64,000 bases of DNA from Tomocerus qinae (GCA_020055645.1 CM034550.1:10535501-10599500); one strand, 5' to 3'; shown: positions 51,901 to 64,000, counted from the first letter of the stretch. Notes: generated by a model from the letters alone, not told the origin. Numbers and translations are program-made.

Positions 51901-54900
51901 GAAATGTGGTCATTGTATATCTGCACATGGCAGCCCAATTACGTCCTGTTGCAACTTTTCAATGTAATTACAAACAATGTAGAACTTTGTGAATTAACAT
52001 TTACACAGTCCAAATGACTAAATGGACGAGCTGACAATTGCATAATAATATTTGTGTTTGTAGACAATTTACTTATAATTACGTAGAAAGAGTCGGAGTG
52101 TAATTCTCCTAGAAATCGTAATAGTAAGTGCACATGGCATAATAATACAGTCTGTAGTAGTATTCCGTATATAATTCCAATTTGGTGCAAACCAAAGGAA
52201 TTTCATTACAAATGCATAAGATTCGGCAATAACATCTCGGCATGTAGCCGCTGCCGCTACGTCGCAATAGCCTGAGCATAACAAAAAGAGAAATGAGAGA
52301 GAGAGAAACGAATTCCTCCGCAATTTTCTTCGAAAACAACCAGCGGCTATAGTTCCCATAGACTATAGATAGTCTTTCCTTTACAGTAGCTTAGCTACAC
52401 AAGAATAACTACAAAAAGCTCCCAACTACTAATTGGTAGGTGCTGAGGGAGAATTATGTCGCACTTAGGAATAGACAAATTTTCTCATCGACTATTCTGC
52501 AACTAATCAAAAGTTAGCGATACTGACAATTTGATTGGAGACATTGTGCATCTGATGCTTATACACTTTACCCTAGTAATTTTCATCCAATCATTCTAAT
52601 TTGTAGGACTCTATTCATCTTGTCTTGAAGGTAAATAATTATTTTCTCCGTTTTACCTTAACTTGGCTATCTGAAAGGGTGAATCTAATTAATTTGACAG
52701 ATGATCGTATTATACAGTAAGAAATATATTGAGATGACAAGAATCATGTTCCCTCGTCTATCAGAGTATCTCATCAGAGTATAGTTAAACAATTTCCTAG
52801 TTGGAATAGAAAACGATAATTGAACACGTAGACACCGCAATTCTGAGCATCATCAATTAAATAGGTTGTTAGTGACTCTGCTGTCTGGTTAGCTAGTTAT
52901 CTTCCCTGAAAGTACTAAAAATAGCCCATGAATTAATCTGCGTCGTAAATTAAATTATCCAGGAGGATATTGGATGAAAGAGAAAGTTATACGGTGGTAG
53001 TATATTATGTAATTACGTAAGTATAACTGTCGAGTCAATTAAAGAGTGATTAGTAAAATGAAGAGTTTGCTAAGAGATTAGACAGATATCAGTCATTGTC
53101 ATGTCACTTGAGCAAGTAGCTTTCTCCTCTGAAGGACGTAGTAGGTAGGTACATAGGAAAATGTTGAAAATGAAGCTGGAGGTTATAGTTTCTAGTTTCG
53201 CTGGTTGATTACTTGATAATGGGACGGAGGATAAAAAGTTTGGTTCCAGTGGCTGTAAATATAGTAATTGATTTGAATTTGATTTGCATGTCATGTCGTT
53301 TTGTTCCGTAGGCGTATCCTGGGTGTCTCAAGTGCGGACGAGTTCTACTCGGTGATGGGCGTGGTAACCCGTGAAATGTTGGAATTCGGTCTCATGGATC
53401 CTAACTCATTAGTGAAGGTAATTAAAGCAAAGCTTCCATTCAACAGCACACTATCTCTTGTTCGCAGTTCACTTGAACGTATTGTTAGTCCAGATTAAAG
53501 TTGTGTGCATTATAAAATGGGTAGATTCCTATGTATATGTGTACAAACAAAACACTATAATAAAATGGTTTGTTGCCATTAAAGTATATCCGCCTAGGTT
53601 CGTAAAATAAAATGCATTAGGTGTACGTAGTTGTAGTTCAAGTCTGGAACGAAATTGTGGTAGTTAGAATTTTACGACTGGATTCCAGACTGAAATTCTT
53701 TTCATCATTTCCTCTTGCTCTTGCTGTAGGAATGGTGAAAGGAGGTTAGGTCCTATTTACACCCTGGCGCATTTATTGTTTGCCATTACTATTAGATCTG
53801 TACCCAGAACAATCGCAATCAGACTGGAGCAGAATCTGAGTAAAGGAGGCGGGGAGCAAAAAATAAGATAAACACACAGTATCTCAACCGAGTAACTATG
53901 TCCACAGAATAGGAATTATAAGTACCTACAGAACTACTCTACTGCCCGAAAGTAGAGTACATTATCCACTATCTCAGATGCCAAAGACGGAAAAGCTTTC
54001 TTCATCGGCTACAGTTACACTTTGGTTTAGTGTCGGTGCAACTTGAGTTAAGTTGATGCCCGTCTCCATGTTTAACTTGAGTGTGTGTACAGTAGTCATA
54101 GGATTTCCCTTATCTACCAGCATACCACACAAACAGATACACAGCAGGATCTAACCAGCATGTCTATGTATGCTGGTGACTGTGATGTAAGAACATGCAG
54201 AGTCCTACTGTTAAACATCACTCCAATATTATACAACCTACACTATATGTGATAAGACCTGGGAGAGACGTGACAATAAAACAAAGCTCTTAATGACTAC
54301 ATGTCAGATCAGAAGACAAGAAATAAACCATTGTGCAAGGATACCAAATAAATGAAACTTTTTCGATGGTGAGAATACCCCCAAATGTAGTACCATCACT
54401 ACCCATGTGATATCTACCACATGTGCATCTATGTAACTCAATCCTAAACAATACTTAGTTAGTTACCTATTTGTCTTACATCACACACACACACAAAAAC
54501 AAATGGCGATCTACTAGCAACCTCCTAATGCCTAATACTTTCTTTGAAAATCTTTTTCTATATACCATGTGCAATGTCCATTATCCTTCATTCATTGCTT
54601 TCTTCAAGGGCTACGAGATAGTCACGCTGACATAATAATACAGAGGAAGAGACTAACTACCACTTAAAATGCATTGTATCCTTCTATGAAAACCATCTCA
54701 TTCCAAAGATAAAAGAAAAGCCTCTGGATACAAACTCTTGTTTGTGAAAAAGTAAACTTCCCCTTTGAGTGTCGCAATTCCTTGTCTATCTCATCCTTCC
54801 GAAATGCTTTTTATAACTACTCTCTACAAGAACTACCATATCCGCATAGTAATTGCTGTGTTAGCTTACACATGTAATGACTATTATTATGTAAATTCGA

Positions 54901-57900
54901 AATCTACATAAAATGAACCAAGTTTTATCTAAAATCCTTTCTATAACCTTAATGATACAAATAAAAAATATTCAAAGCATAACCTCAGGTTCAAATGCTT
55001 CAAAATAAAATTTCGCGGAAAAATCCATGTAAAGTTATAGTTTTTAATGAGCTGTAGTTATAAAGTCCATTATCCGGTGATCAGGACTCATTTTAGGAGA
55101 AAGGAAATACCAATTTGAGAGATCCAGTTCTAATTTGTTGAAGGATTTCCTCCTCCAATTAAATTTGGTAGGGTCAATGGTATAAATGTCATGTCCGGGA
55201 TTAAATGATGGTTCCTGACTCATAAATTGAACGTATGTACGTGTATTAAATTACTGATGCGCATTTCAAAGGCAAATCCTCTGCTCTTAAGGATTTACCA
55301 ACGCATGAATGAGTACTTTCCATTTTAAGCCTTAGCATAATCATAGTATCAATTTCACCGTAATGTAAGTTCCACCAGTCGCTTTTTGCAGAAAACTGCG
55401 AGGTACTTTTACTGTAATCGTTTTATAGTGATTTTCCACACTTGGGATATTTGTGTTGTCTATTACAAACGAAAGGAATTGTATTTAAAGATATTGCTTT
55501 CCAACGATAATAATAATAAAGTGGAAGAAGACATTTAAAATGATGCTTTTATAAGAGCTGGGATGCAATGACAATGATGAGCATAAAAAGGAAAAGGAGT
55601 TTAGCAGTAGCTCATCATAATGATGTTGTTTGTTGAGTTGAGTTCGGTTCAGTGACTTTGTGTACTGTAGTGCACTGCCGTATGGTTTACATAATGGATG
55701 AGATGGGGAAGTAGAATTTATTATTAGGATCATTAGGCAGCAGAGGAGAAAATATAATAGAATATCGCACTTGCACACGTAGAACTGGGTAGTAGGTCTA
55801 ACATTTTGATATTCTCAACTTGTCGACTCGTTTACTTACGCTTACTACGTTTCTGAGTAGGTATTATTATATTATAGAGCAAGTCAGGTCGGGAGGAGAG
55901 CAAATATAGTCCCGAGGCTTGCTGACTCTCCTCCTTTCGTCTTTGGTATGTGCTAAACGAGCATCTTGACATTTACCATTATAAATTTACCTGCGGCTAT
56001 TGCCAAATACACGGGGTTTTCTCTTCAATAGATTTTTAGATTACGGACCCTTGCATCCGCCTGTATTATGCATATTGACGGAGCGAGATAACTTCTACAT
56101 CAGTTGGCAAAACCTCTTTTCTTCCGACTTCATTTTCTTCCATTTTGAGCAGTCTGGTGTAAAATTACATCGTTTTTCTCGTAGACTTGATAAATGATGT
56201 ATTCATTTGGAGTTTTGTACAACATCCTCCACTCACCTCTTCACATCTCTAGTATGAATCATATCAACCTATATTTTATGAATGTTTATTTAATCTTTCA
56301 ACTGAAATTTACATCATCCAAATATTGCTCATGTTACAATTTATGTTTCCCAAATGTAGTTGTTGTTAAAATAGAACTTAATCTTCTACAATTTTTTTGC
56401 ATGATTCCCCGAAGAATTACATCAAAGCTTTAGAAATGAATTTTATCTACTTATCTACATGCTCAACGTTAGAAACTTTCACCAATACTTTCACCAGAAA
56501 GCTTTTTTCATTTTGCAGTACAGAGAATTTTTTAGTATTAGTATTTAAACAAAAGGTTGTATGCATGATATTAAAAACTTGGATTTTTGGAATAAATTAC
56601 GAAAAAGCACGTTCTCGCATAATCAACTGTGTACAGATACTAGCGAATTGTGACTAATGTTATACTTAAGTCTAAACAATACTTCTAAACATACTTCAAA
56701 GTAGAGTAAACGTAAGTTGTGGAATTTATAATGAGTTTTAGTACATTTAAATGAAAAGTTCTCGTTAATGAACGTTATGAATAGTTTTCCCATGGAAGGA
56801 AGTTAAATTGAAGTATGACGTATGATAAAAAGTATAAAAGGAGACACTGGAGGGGAAATTGCAAAAAGTGAACCGTCTGCAGTGCGACTGTCAGATAAAG
56901 AGTGATTGTTGGATGTTTTTAGAAAGGGAAAGTGGTAGAGAAAGGACAATATTAATGGCAGAGTGTACACATTTGCATTATTGATGAAATGATTAATAAT
57001 GAATAAAGGAAAGTAGAACGGCTGAGTTGAGTTTTGGCTTGAGTTATGTCATCCTTGTTAAACACACATGAAAAGTTAAATCATTGGTGCAGTGAAGACT
57101 AAGTTTTAAGTACGATGATGTAAGTTGGTGGATGTAGTAGAGCAGAAAGAAAAGTACTAATAGAGAAAGACGCCGGGAAGGTATAATTCCGTAGGGTAGA
57201 GCGGATGTGAGGAATAATTTAGTTGAATCTTTGCCAATCCATTTGACTGCGCGTATAAGTAATCCGAGAATAAGATTTTTAATGTGATTTTATTTTATGT
57301 CTGCTTTTCAGTGCATCGTGAGTGTGGGTCCGTTTCCCTTTCCGGGGCTGCAGGATCTCCGAGTAAAGCACAGAGCTCTGATAGCACAAGAAACACCGCA
57401 TAAATCTTTTTTCCTGGCCAAAAGAGAGCTGGATAATTTAAAAAGACACTATGCAGCGATACGACATAGGCAACGAGCTACAACGATAATTCTCAAGGGT
57501 CTCGAAGCATCGACAAGACGAGCGGCGGGTCAAAGATCAGCGTCTCTCTTCGTTGCATCTACGAAGAAACAAGTAGTATCTCCCAAACCAAAAAATCGTA
57601 GAGCTAGTTTCGGGAAAACTCCAATCGATTGTAACACGAATGCAACAAAGCCAAATAGTTCTGCTAACAATAACAACAATAACCCGATCAGTAGAGTATC
57701 CGCATTAGCTAACAGTTCGCAACAGGTAAATAATTTAAAGAATTGTAGCAATAACACTACAGCGCCGAATGGAAATCCCGTAAAATTGACTAGCAAACAG
57801 CAAGTCACAATGACGTGGGACAAAGCGGCAAAGAAGCCCAAGAATTTTCGACGCAGAAGAACTGCCTCTGCTTCCAGTCACACAACGAGCTCGTCGAGTT

Positions 57901-59918
57901 CAACGGAACTTTGTGATTCTTCGGATAGCTCTTCAGATAGTGAAGGAGTTTGGACAGACTCTGATAGTCGCTGGAAAAAGAAACCCAAAGTCGTGGTAAA
58001 AGAAACATCTCCTGCTGATGGAGCACCGAAGGAATTGGTAACAAATGATAGTAACAAGATAGAAGAAAATGGGCCACAAGGGGTAACTCCACAAATAAAA
58101 ATCCTTTCAGATAAATCACCGTCGCCAACGATTAATAATAAAAGTGTAGACGAGATGATGCTGGATGAAATATCATCTGTAAAAGTAGATCCAGACTCTA
58201 AATGTATAGATACAAACGATAGCCAACATTTTCTAGATGAAATGTCACGATTAGGGAAAAGCGATAGTTTCTATGAGAGTCTTAGCCAACGGATTTGTGA
58301 GCTTCAATTTCAAAATTTGCATATTCTTACCACGTGTAATACTGTAATAGAGCCTACAATGCTTGTACCATTTGAAGTTTCACCATTGCCAAGTCCAATT
58401 AGTCCGATGCCACCAATGAGGCCTACCTTTAATGATTCTCTAGAAGTAGATTGTACCAAACTGACTTTGAGTCCAAATCTTGTCTGCAGTAGCACGAACA
58501 AAAGCCCTTGTCCCAGTCCGAGACTATTATCTCCGAGAGGATCAATTTCTTCCAATGCAGAGAGTCCCTTGCCAAAAAGTCCCATGTCTCCTAGTCCAGA
58601 TTTCTCAAAATTTAGGAAATTGTCCAAGTCGAGTATTTCTAGTGCCGAAATTCCAGAGATTTTAATTGAAAACAAAGAAAATATTCCTGCAAATGAGACT
58701 ATGGCGATTGTAGACGTTGTAGATGATAAAATTGACACAGAAAATCTAGATTCCTCAGACATGAAGAATGATACTACTGTTCTACTAGTAGAGAACAAAG
58801 AAGAAAGTCTAGAAATTTCTACTGACATTATTAGTGAGAAAAAAGACGAAGAAAACCAAAGCGAAACAACTGAAACCAAAGACAAACTCGTCAGTGATGA
58901 CGAAGGAAAAATTGAAATTAAGGACCAGGACTATGTGATTTTACAGGATTCATTTACTATAGCTTTGGAAACTTTAACTAATCGACAATCCTTGAAATTG
59001 TCACCCTTACCACTAACGGATCTTAAATCACCTGGTGTCCCAATATTAGCTCCTGAAATACCTTTAGAATTTTCTCTGGACTCCGTAGACAGCTCAAAGC
59101 CCGTGCCATTAGCACCATTGAAAGAAAACAATTTTGTTGCTTCAGAATCAACCCCAATTCTTGGTCACAATACTCCAGTTGCTAGTTGTGGAGCCAGTTC
59201 TAATAATACTGGTGATGCTTTTACTTTCGATAATGTACAGCCATCTGTTGAATCTGAAACACCTGGAACTAATATTCGAGCGATACCCCCAACTTTTCTG
59301 GATTTACCTTTGCCCAGCCCTACTACTTTGAAAACTGCAGCTTGTCCTTGTCAGTGTCAAACTACGGAAGATATAAATGCAGTAATTCGAGAGAACATTG
59401 CCATCCTGCAAAGACTGAAATTGAAACCTGCCTACGATGATGACGATGAGGATAAATACGAAGATGATGATTTGGATGAATATGATGACTCTTCTACTGA
59501 CTTTGATTTGGGATTTTCTCCAAGTGCCAGCGCTTGTGCGGAAAATGATAGTTCAGATCAAGATTCGGGCATTCCCATTAGTTCTTCTCAAGGAGAACGA
59601 TCTTCAATCCAGAAAAGGATTATTAATAAAATGGTACCTTCCGTACCTCCACTTCAACTGTCGCAATTATCCTTAGATGACACAGAAGGAGCTGCAGTTT
59701 CAATTTCTAATGCAACAACATCAGCTTCTGCTTCTCCCGTTCTTGTCAGACGACATAGTAGTTCCAGTAGCAAGTCAAAAGTCAAACTCACTGCTAATAA
59801 ACCATCCTCAAAATCTACCCAACCAGGAAAACCCAAACCAAAGAAAGTTTTCAACCCTTTTCCCACCGCCAGGAAATCTAGAGTACGCACCACTTCCAAA
59901 TTCGGGCTATACAGTTAA
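33956..59918 (+). CDS. TBC1D30-like Rab GTPase-activating protein (5' exons not found)
   Basis: Seven exons join in phase: 33956-34095, 42406-42525, 45801-46011, 50312-50514, 51385-51461, 53312-53417 and 57312-59918 (about 1,154 residues so far). The TBC domain runs from GFNQWRDAMRMIARLPSGIP through the RNILW-like start LWENLSDRY, the arginine-finger block IEKDLHRTG (spanning exons 2-3), the glutamine-finger YCQGFN, LAVDMAVFREIL, the FTMHWFLTLF helix, IWDLVLLEGSEVLLR and SADEFYSVMG. Both catalytic fingers needed for GTP hydrolysis on a Rab are present. The 2.6-kb last exon codes a long disordered region rich in SP sites, a Cys-rich CPCQCQ, an acidic DDDDEDKYEDDD run and the conserved tail FNPFPTARKSR...FGLY. 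Human TBC1D30 is reported as a Rab8 GAP acting at cilia. The missing N-terminal exons should lie 5' of 33956. Introns range from 0.9 to 8.3 kb, far longer than in the neighbouring genes. Confidence 0.88.
39531..40160. repeat. 10-bp minisatellite, about 63 units
   Basis: Near-perfect tandem array of AAAAACTAAC and AAAAACTGAC, differing only at base 8. Rare edge variants (AAAAACAAAC, AGAAACTAAC) occur only in the first 13 or so units, and one 9-bp unit shifts the register near 39681. It lies in the 8.3-kb intron (34096-42405) of the TBC1D30-like gene. All units point the same way, making one strand extremely A-rich. Confidence 0.97.
40816..41001. mobile_element. hAT-type MITE with 8-bp target site duplication
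   Basis: The 186-bp element has perfect 15-bp terminal inverted repeats, CAAGCACGTATCCAG at the left and its complement at the right. GAATAGAC is duplicated directly on both sides (40808-40815 and 41002-41009). An 8-bp duplication and CA...TG ends fit the hAT superfamily. Inside are runs of G and C (40843-40852, 40957-40986), a short inverted CGCGCGAAGCGCG, and a second CTGGATAC copy at 40946. It encodes no transposase, so it would have been moved in trans. The intact ends and TSD suggest a recent insertion into this intron. Confidence 0.93.
48957..49600. repeat. diverged tandem duplication in an intron
   Basis: Two copies about 335-360 bp apart. Shared blocks include CTAATTATTA near 48960 and 49302, TAATATTCATTTTTACATA near 49079 and 49413, CCATAACTTGCAAA near 49119 and 49451, AATAATTTATGA near 49138 and 49474, and ACATAAATACAAA near 49196 and 49558, in the same order. 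The spacing drifts, so indels have accumulated. It lies in the TBC1D30-like intron 46012-50311. No coding potential is seen. Confidence 0.7.
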
Positions 59919-61520
59919 ATTCTTCAACAATAAAAGCAAAACCCCCGATTGATATGTAGCTATATTTTGCCGATCAGCTCAATTTGTTCTTTGACCTTAA
60001 CCTACAATTCGTAGTTTTTAAAAATTCCCATGTTGTAGTAATATTTCATGATTTGCCGAAAATGTTGTAGAACATTTGGTGGAAAATAATGACAGGTACA
60101 CCAATGCAATAAACCCTAGCCTTGTTAGAATTTAAATCAAACATTACCCAGTCTCTAGATCTCAAAATTTCTAAACTAGTTCTAAGAAATTTATGATTGT
60201 AATGTGCATACCCAGAGAAATGATCTTACTTTTCTCCATGCACATTTCAGCCGGTTAATACCACAATATTCTCATGATGGTTATTTATTAGCCAAAAATA
60301 ACAATTGTTATGCAAACTCCAGGAAGTAAATGAAGAAATTACATCCATACTATCTAAAACCGAAGCAATTCTCATTCTTTACTATATTCACTATTTCACA
60401 CTCTGGAAATTCTCCTCTGCACCGAATGATAACCTTCTACACATATAACACAACAGACTTGAAATTAAGACTTCTCTCTCGTACTTATTCTGTAGACATT
60501 CTAATAAAACAGCTTTAAGTTTACCTCTAACTTCAGAAACATTTAAGTAATGCTTGGGTACATGCACCAACCACGGTCCACTTTTTTGGTAATGAATGAA
60601 ACGGATTACAAACCTGAATTTAATGATGTAAGAAAATTCTTAAGTTGGGTAAGTTACAAAGTGACATTGAAGTGTGCAAGATATTAGTTTTTAATTCCAG
60701 AAATACCATTCAAAATGAAAAACATCCGAAATTGCCTTTAAATGGTTTTGCAAAAGATTTCCTGTATTTCAGAAATCAGCATCCATAAATTGGTCAAAAG
60801 ACATTACTATCGTGGTGTATTTATTCTAGCATGATTTAAATGTTTCTATTGTAATGTGTACATGCAGATGAGGGTTGAGATGTGTAGTAATTTATTTGCA
60901 AGAATAAGAAAGTTGATAAAGTCAAATAGGTATTGGAAAGCACTATATAGTTGTATTAAATGTGGACACAAATTGAGGAATATGGTAATTAGGAGTATTA
61001 GGACTATGACACTAAATGTGAGAAGTAGATGCACATAAATAAAATCGTAGATAAAAAACGAGACGAAAATTGTTTCACCTGTCCAAATGCTGGTAGTTAC
61101 TATAAAGCTGTTTTGTATTGATATTTGTCATTTGAATTAATACCATGACATGTACTCATAAATAGGACGAAATTGGCAGTTTAGTATCAATTAGAATGTC
61201 ATTGTCTAATAAGTTGTATGGCTAACATTATAGGATTAGAATATTAATTGGATCAAATAGGTTTTATGTCTAGATTGTGTCTTATTTAGTTAGGTAAGCG
61301 TTTGTATTTGTTTTCGTGGTACATTATAACTAGCTATTACACTTACAGTATGATTAGAGGTAGTTACTACCGAAGTATGGATATTTTGAAAAATGTTAGC
61401 ACGTGTACTTACTATATGTGATTATGATAGCCAAGCGAGCTGCGGATGAATTTATTAATTATGTCATAGTATATAATGATGTTATGCTGTCTATGATGCC
61501 GCAATAAAACTCGTCTTTTT
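59919..61520 (+). other. probable 3'UTR of the TBC1D30-like gene
   Basis: No coding feature follows the stop at 59916-59918. A canonical AATAAA at 61503-61508, followed by a T-rich stretch (CTCGTCTTTTTC), is the best candidate poly(A) signal, implying a 1.6-kb 3'UTR. An earlier AATAAA at 59929 is too close to the stop to be convincing. Confidence 0.5.
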
Positions 61521-61885
61521 CAAAAACGTTTGGTTTATTTGCCTTGCTTTTTATGTGTACTTATCTTTCACAAAATTCATGAAATCGGGGTGAATAAAGA
61601 CATTTAGATGATACTTTTAATAGTAGTATGCCCAAATGCAACATTCTTATACCATGTTTAAGGAAATTATAAATAGCATCATAAGCCTACAAGAATGGAG
61701 TGAGTCTTGCTACAATGAGGCAACGTTGCTTTTTGCATTTTAAGAGAAAGTTGGATAAAAAATTTCTTGTAAAGAAATGTAATTATTATTCCTTTATGCA
61801 GATTTCATTGTGCAATGCATTATGTAAAGTGTTAATGCTACAGCTAATAATAATGAACAGAATATTTTTAGGCTGCGAATTAACG

Positions 61886-62031
61886 TGTATGGCACACACA
61901 GGAATTTTTGTATGGCGAGAAATTTCATCGAACAGTCATACATTTGTATGGTACGTTATAAAAAACCGAAGGGTATGGTATGGAAAGTAAAGGACCCATG
62001 TATGGTACTAAGACAAAATTGTGGCTTTGAT
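61886..62031 (+). repeat. left inverted arm
   Basis: Left 146-bp arm of the element, pairing with 62823-62968. Differences between arms are scattered substitutions (for example GGCGAG versus GGCAAG, CCCATG versus CCTATG). Both arms stay open in one matching frame, giving peptides with RNFIEQSYICMVR. This is probably an effect of high identity rather than coding. Confidence 0.93.
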
Positions 62032-62189
62032 GAGAGTACTACAGGTAATAATACTATAAGATACCGGATAGTATAAGTAATAAGAGTGCTATATAATAGT
62101 AAGTAATGGAGAGGGTAGCTACTAAAACGACAAAATAGTGTCTGTAGAAATGCAAAAAAAAATGTAGATAATAAGAGAAAGACAAGTTA

Positions 62190-62612
62190 ATGTTCTTTTA
62201 TCTACTAATTTTAATGAAGATATTAGCTGCATGTCTGTGGGGATGCATTTATCTGTTTGGTTTTAGTATGACAGTCACCATTTGGGTTGCTCACAACTGC
62301 ACATTCACAATGGCTGGGTCAAATGTTGTAAGTTTAGAATATCTAAACGGCAGTGATAGTAGTGACAGTGACGTGTCGGACAAAGAAAATACTACCAAAA
62401 GGTTTCAAAAATGGACTGAAATTGTAGTTGGAGTTGACGAATTAAACTTATGGCAGTTCCTGAAACATAATATTTGTAAGCATGTTATTGGAATCGCCAG
62501 GTTAAAAGGTAACAAAGAGATTATGTCAGAGACAGCCAAGGCCATACCTATCGGACAGCGAAGAAAACCAGGTCGGCCAAAGAAACTGACACGAGCTCTA
62601 AAACGACAATAA
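62190..62612 (+). pseudogene. transposase-tail-like ORF with degenerate SWIM finger
   Basis: The frame gives 140 residues. The C-terminal part (NICKHVIGIARLKG, then PIGQRRKPGRPKKL) matches the end of SWIM-type zinc-finger MULE proteins as I recall them: a CKH pair followed by IPIGQKRKRGRPKK. The first Cys pair of the SWIM finger (CxC about ten residues ahead) is replaced by LNLW, so zinc binding is probably lost. The front half has a hydrophobic run and then an acidic SDSSDSDVSDKEN stretch that I cannot place. No catalytic transposase core is present. It sits between the inverted arms, so it is a remnant or internal deletion derivative; translation may start at the Met near 62311 if it is expressed at all. 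Confidence 0.55.
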
Positions 62613-62822
62613 CTTTACCTTTACCATACCTGCTTTGCTTATAATTTATTTCATTATTGACATTGCCAAACTTGATTTTACGTGTTCACCACAAATTCTT
62701 TACGTTTGTTTAAGTAATTATTAGTACCTAAAATGACTAAACATTGCAATTAATTTGTTTCTCATATTTTCAAAATCACACAAATAAATATGATGTACTT
62801 ACAATGACTAAATATTTACATT

Positions 62823-62968
62823 ATCAAAGCCACAATTTTGTCTTAGTACCATACATAGGTCCTTTACTTTCCATACCATACCCTTCGGTTTTTTACAACG
62901 TACCATACAAATGTACGACTGTTCGATGAAATTTCTTGCCATACAAAGATTCCTGTGTGTGCCATACA
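62823..62968 (-). repeat. right inverted arm
   Basis: Right 146-bp arm, reverse complement of 61886-62031. Homology stops abruptly at both ends: inner side after GGCTTTGAT, outer side before TGTATGG. Confidence 0.93.
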
Positions 62969-64000
62969 AATTCCTATTTTCCCATATTTTTAAACGTGAT
63001 ATAAAGTTATAGATATGTAGTGTAAATGTATGTACTACTGTGTAAGAGCTTTTCAAATTAGTATAGGTACTCCAATAGTGTGTGGGCGAATGTTTATTCA
63101 AAGGTTACGTTTTGTCAACCGTTACTAATTCAAATCTAACTTGGCTGAAGGGCTTGGCAAACGAAGCGCTTTGCAAACGTGTCGTTTGACCTTTGCACTT
63201 TAAAGGTGGCATTTTCTAATTACACTAGGAAAATGATACCTGGAATGGCATCTACATGGAATTCTTTTGATGTTTCAATGCTGGAATGTTGGTACGTAAT
63301 AAATATGACTTCCAATTTACTTTCTCCTCTCCTATACTACTTTCTCTACGAGTAGTTGACCGGTGGCTATCGAATACTGTCAGGTTTGATTCTTAAATTA
63401 TATTATTTATTTTGCTTTCACTTTTTAGAGCTTAAACCAATGGTTTAAAATCGTTATTTTAAATAGTATCTAATATGCAACTACTATTAGTACATACAAA
63501 ATATGCACGGAATTTTTATTAATGGTAAAAAGTCTGGTGAAAGTAAAGGTGAAAGTTTGCAAAAGGACTTTGATGTAGTACATATTATGTGAGTGCATGT
63601 GAGTGCAAATAAAGATGATTAAAACAAAAAAAGTGTTATGTACAATTTTAATTTAATCATGTCACTTTTGCTGGGAAGATTATAATAGTTAATTTCCTGC
63701 TCTAATTCATTTTCCGCTTATTTTACATATTTATTCTTGTTTCATTCATTTCCTGTACTGTAGAGTACCCGTGCATGAAATCAAAAGAACTACAAATGTA
63801 AACTAAACTAATTATAATCTAAATAACTTGATAATTATATATTATGAGTACATTTGTGTACTTTTATTATATATTATTTATAGTAACTCTATGGAATAGC
63901 ATTATAGCAATTCATAGTTTTTCTCTTTCTCTACAATTCTAGTAATATTACTTAAAAATGTTTAATATTTTCTTCCGATGAAGGAATGCTGTTGTTTACT
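62969..64000. other. no feature recognised
   Basis: AT-rich sequence with no ORF, repeat or RNA gene that I can support up to the window end. Confidence 0.5.

Larger units (their letters stand above)
61886..62968. mobile_element. decayed element with 146-bp terminal inverted repeats (MULE-like)
   Basis: Two arms of 146 bp in inverted orientation (61886-62031 and 62823-62968) are about 95% identical by eye and enclose 791 bp. Both start with TGTATGGCACACACAGGAAT and contain repeated GTATGG motifs, which could be transposase-binding sites. Long inverted arms and the SWIM/GRPKK-type ORF between them suggest a Mutator-like element, non-autonomous in its present state. I could not find a clean 9-bp target duplication: the flanks GAATTAACG and AATTCCTAT share only AATT. 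The outer ends may therefore be slightly off, or the element old. Confidence 0.65.

Noticed and set aside
52069..52359. 96-codon minus-strand ORF with a signal-peptide-like Leu/Ser/Phe run
   Set aside because: It is antisense within an intron, overlaps another ORF in a different frame, and shows no further domain.
62190..62612. Functional membrane protein, because of the hydrophobic N-terminus
   Set aside because: Its location between inverted arms and the transposase-like C-terminus fit a decayed element better; the hydrophobic part is probably upstream noncoding DNA in frame.

Overview
This window reads as AT-rich nuclear DNA from an animal, most likely an arthropod and perhaps a hexapod. 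The coding regions are cut by many short GT-AG introns. Several genes are clear orthologs of conserved metazoan proteins. One gene is a C2H2 zinc-finger protein with a ZAD-like N-terminus, a type that has expanded in insects. I cannot name the species. Exon coordinates were derived by hand from splice signals, frame continuity and family similarity recalled from memory; no alignment was run.

Left part (1-26400) is gene-dense, with strand alternating. In order: a possible first exon of a minus-strand gene running out of the window (1358-1412); an ABHD1/ABHD3-type alpha/beta hydrolase (+, 3018-4806); an mRNA-capping guanylyltransferase that lacks the usual RNA triphosphatase half (-, 5376-6921); a CLYBL citramalyl-CoA lyase (-, 9062-10760); SF3A3, a U2 snRNP splicing factor (+, 11399-13792); a ZAD-like seven-finger protein (-, 14240-17334); PSMD13/Rpn9 of the proteasome lid (+, 18054-19792); a secreted protein of the mainly bacterial glycoamylase-like/GH144 family (-, 20437-21982); and a disordered Ser/Thr/Pro-rich protein I do not recognise (+, 23445-26361). 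Several neighbours are head-to-head or tail-to-tail with short spacers.

Right part (26400-61500) is dominated by one long gene, a TBC1D30-like Rab GAP. Seven coding exons are visible between 33956 and 59918, separated by introns of up to 8.3 kb; its 5' exons were not found. Its introns hold a 10-bp minisatellite of about 63 units (39531-40160), a 186-bp hAT-type MITE with a perfect 8-bp target duplication (40816-41001), and a diverged tandem duplication (about 48957-49600).

The right edge (61886-62968) holds a decayed element with two 146-bp inverted arms around a short ORF whose C-terminus resembles SWIM-finger/GRPKK tails of MULE-type transposases.

The strongest candidates for something new are the glycoamylase-like/GH144 gene, which looks like a domesticated horizontal transfer, and the phosphatase-less capping enzyme. 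The remaining genes are housekeeping (splicing, proteasome, mitochondrial metabolism) and show no evident functional link as a system.
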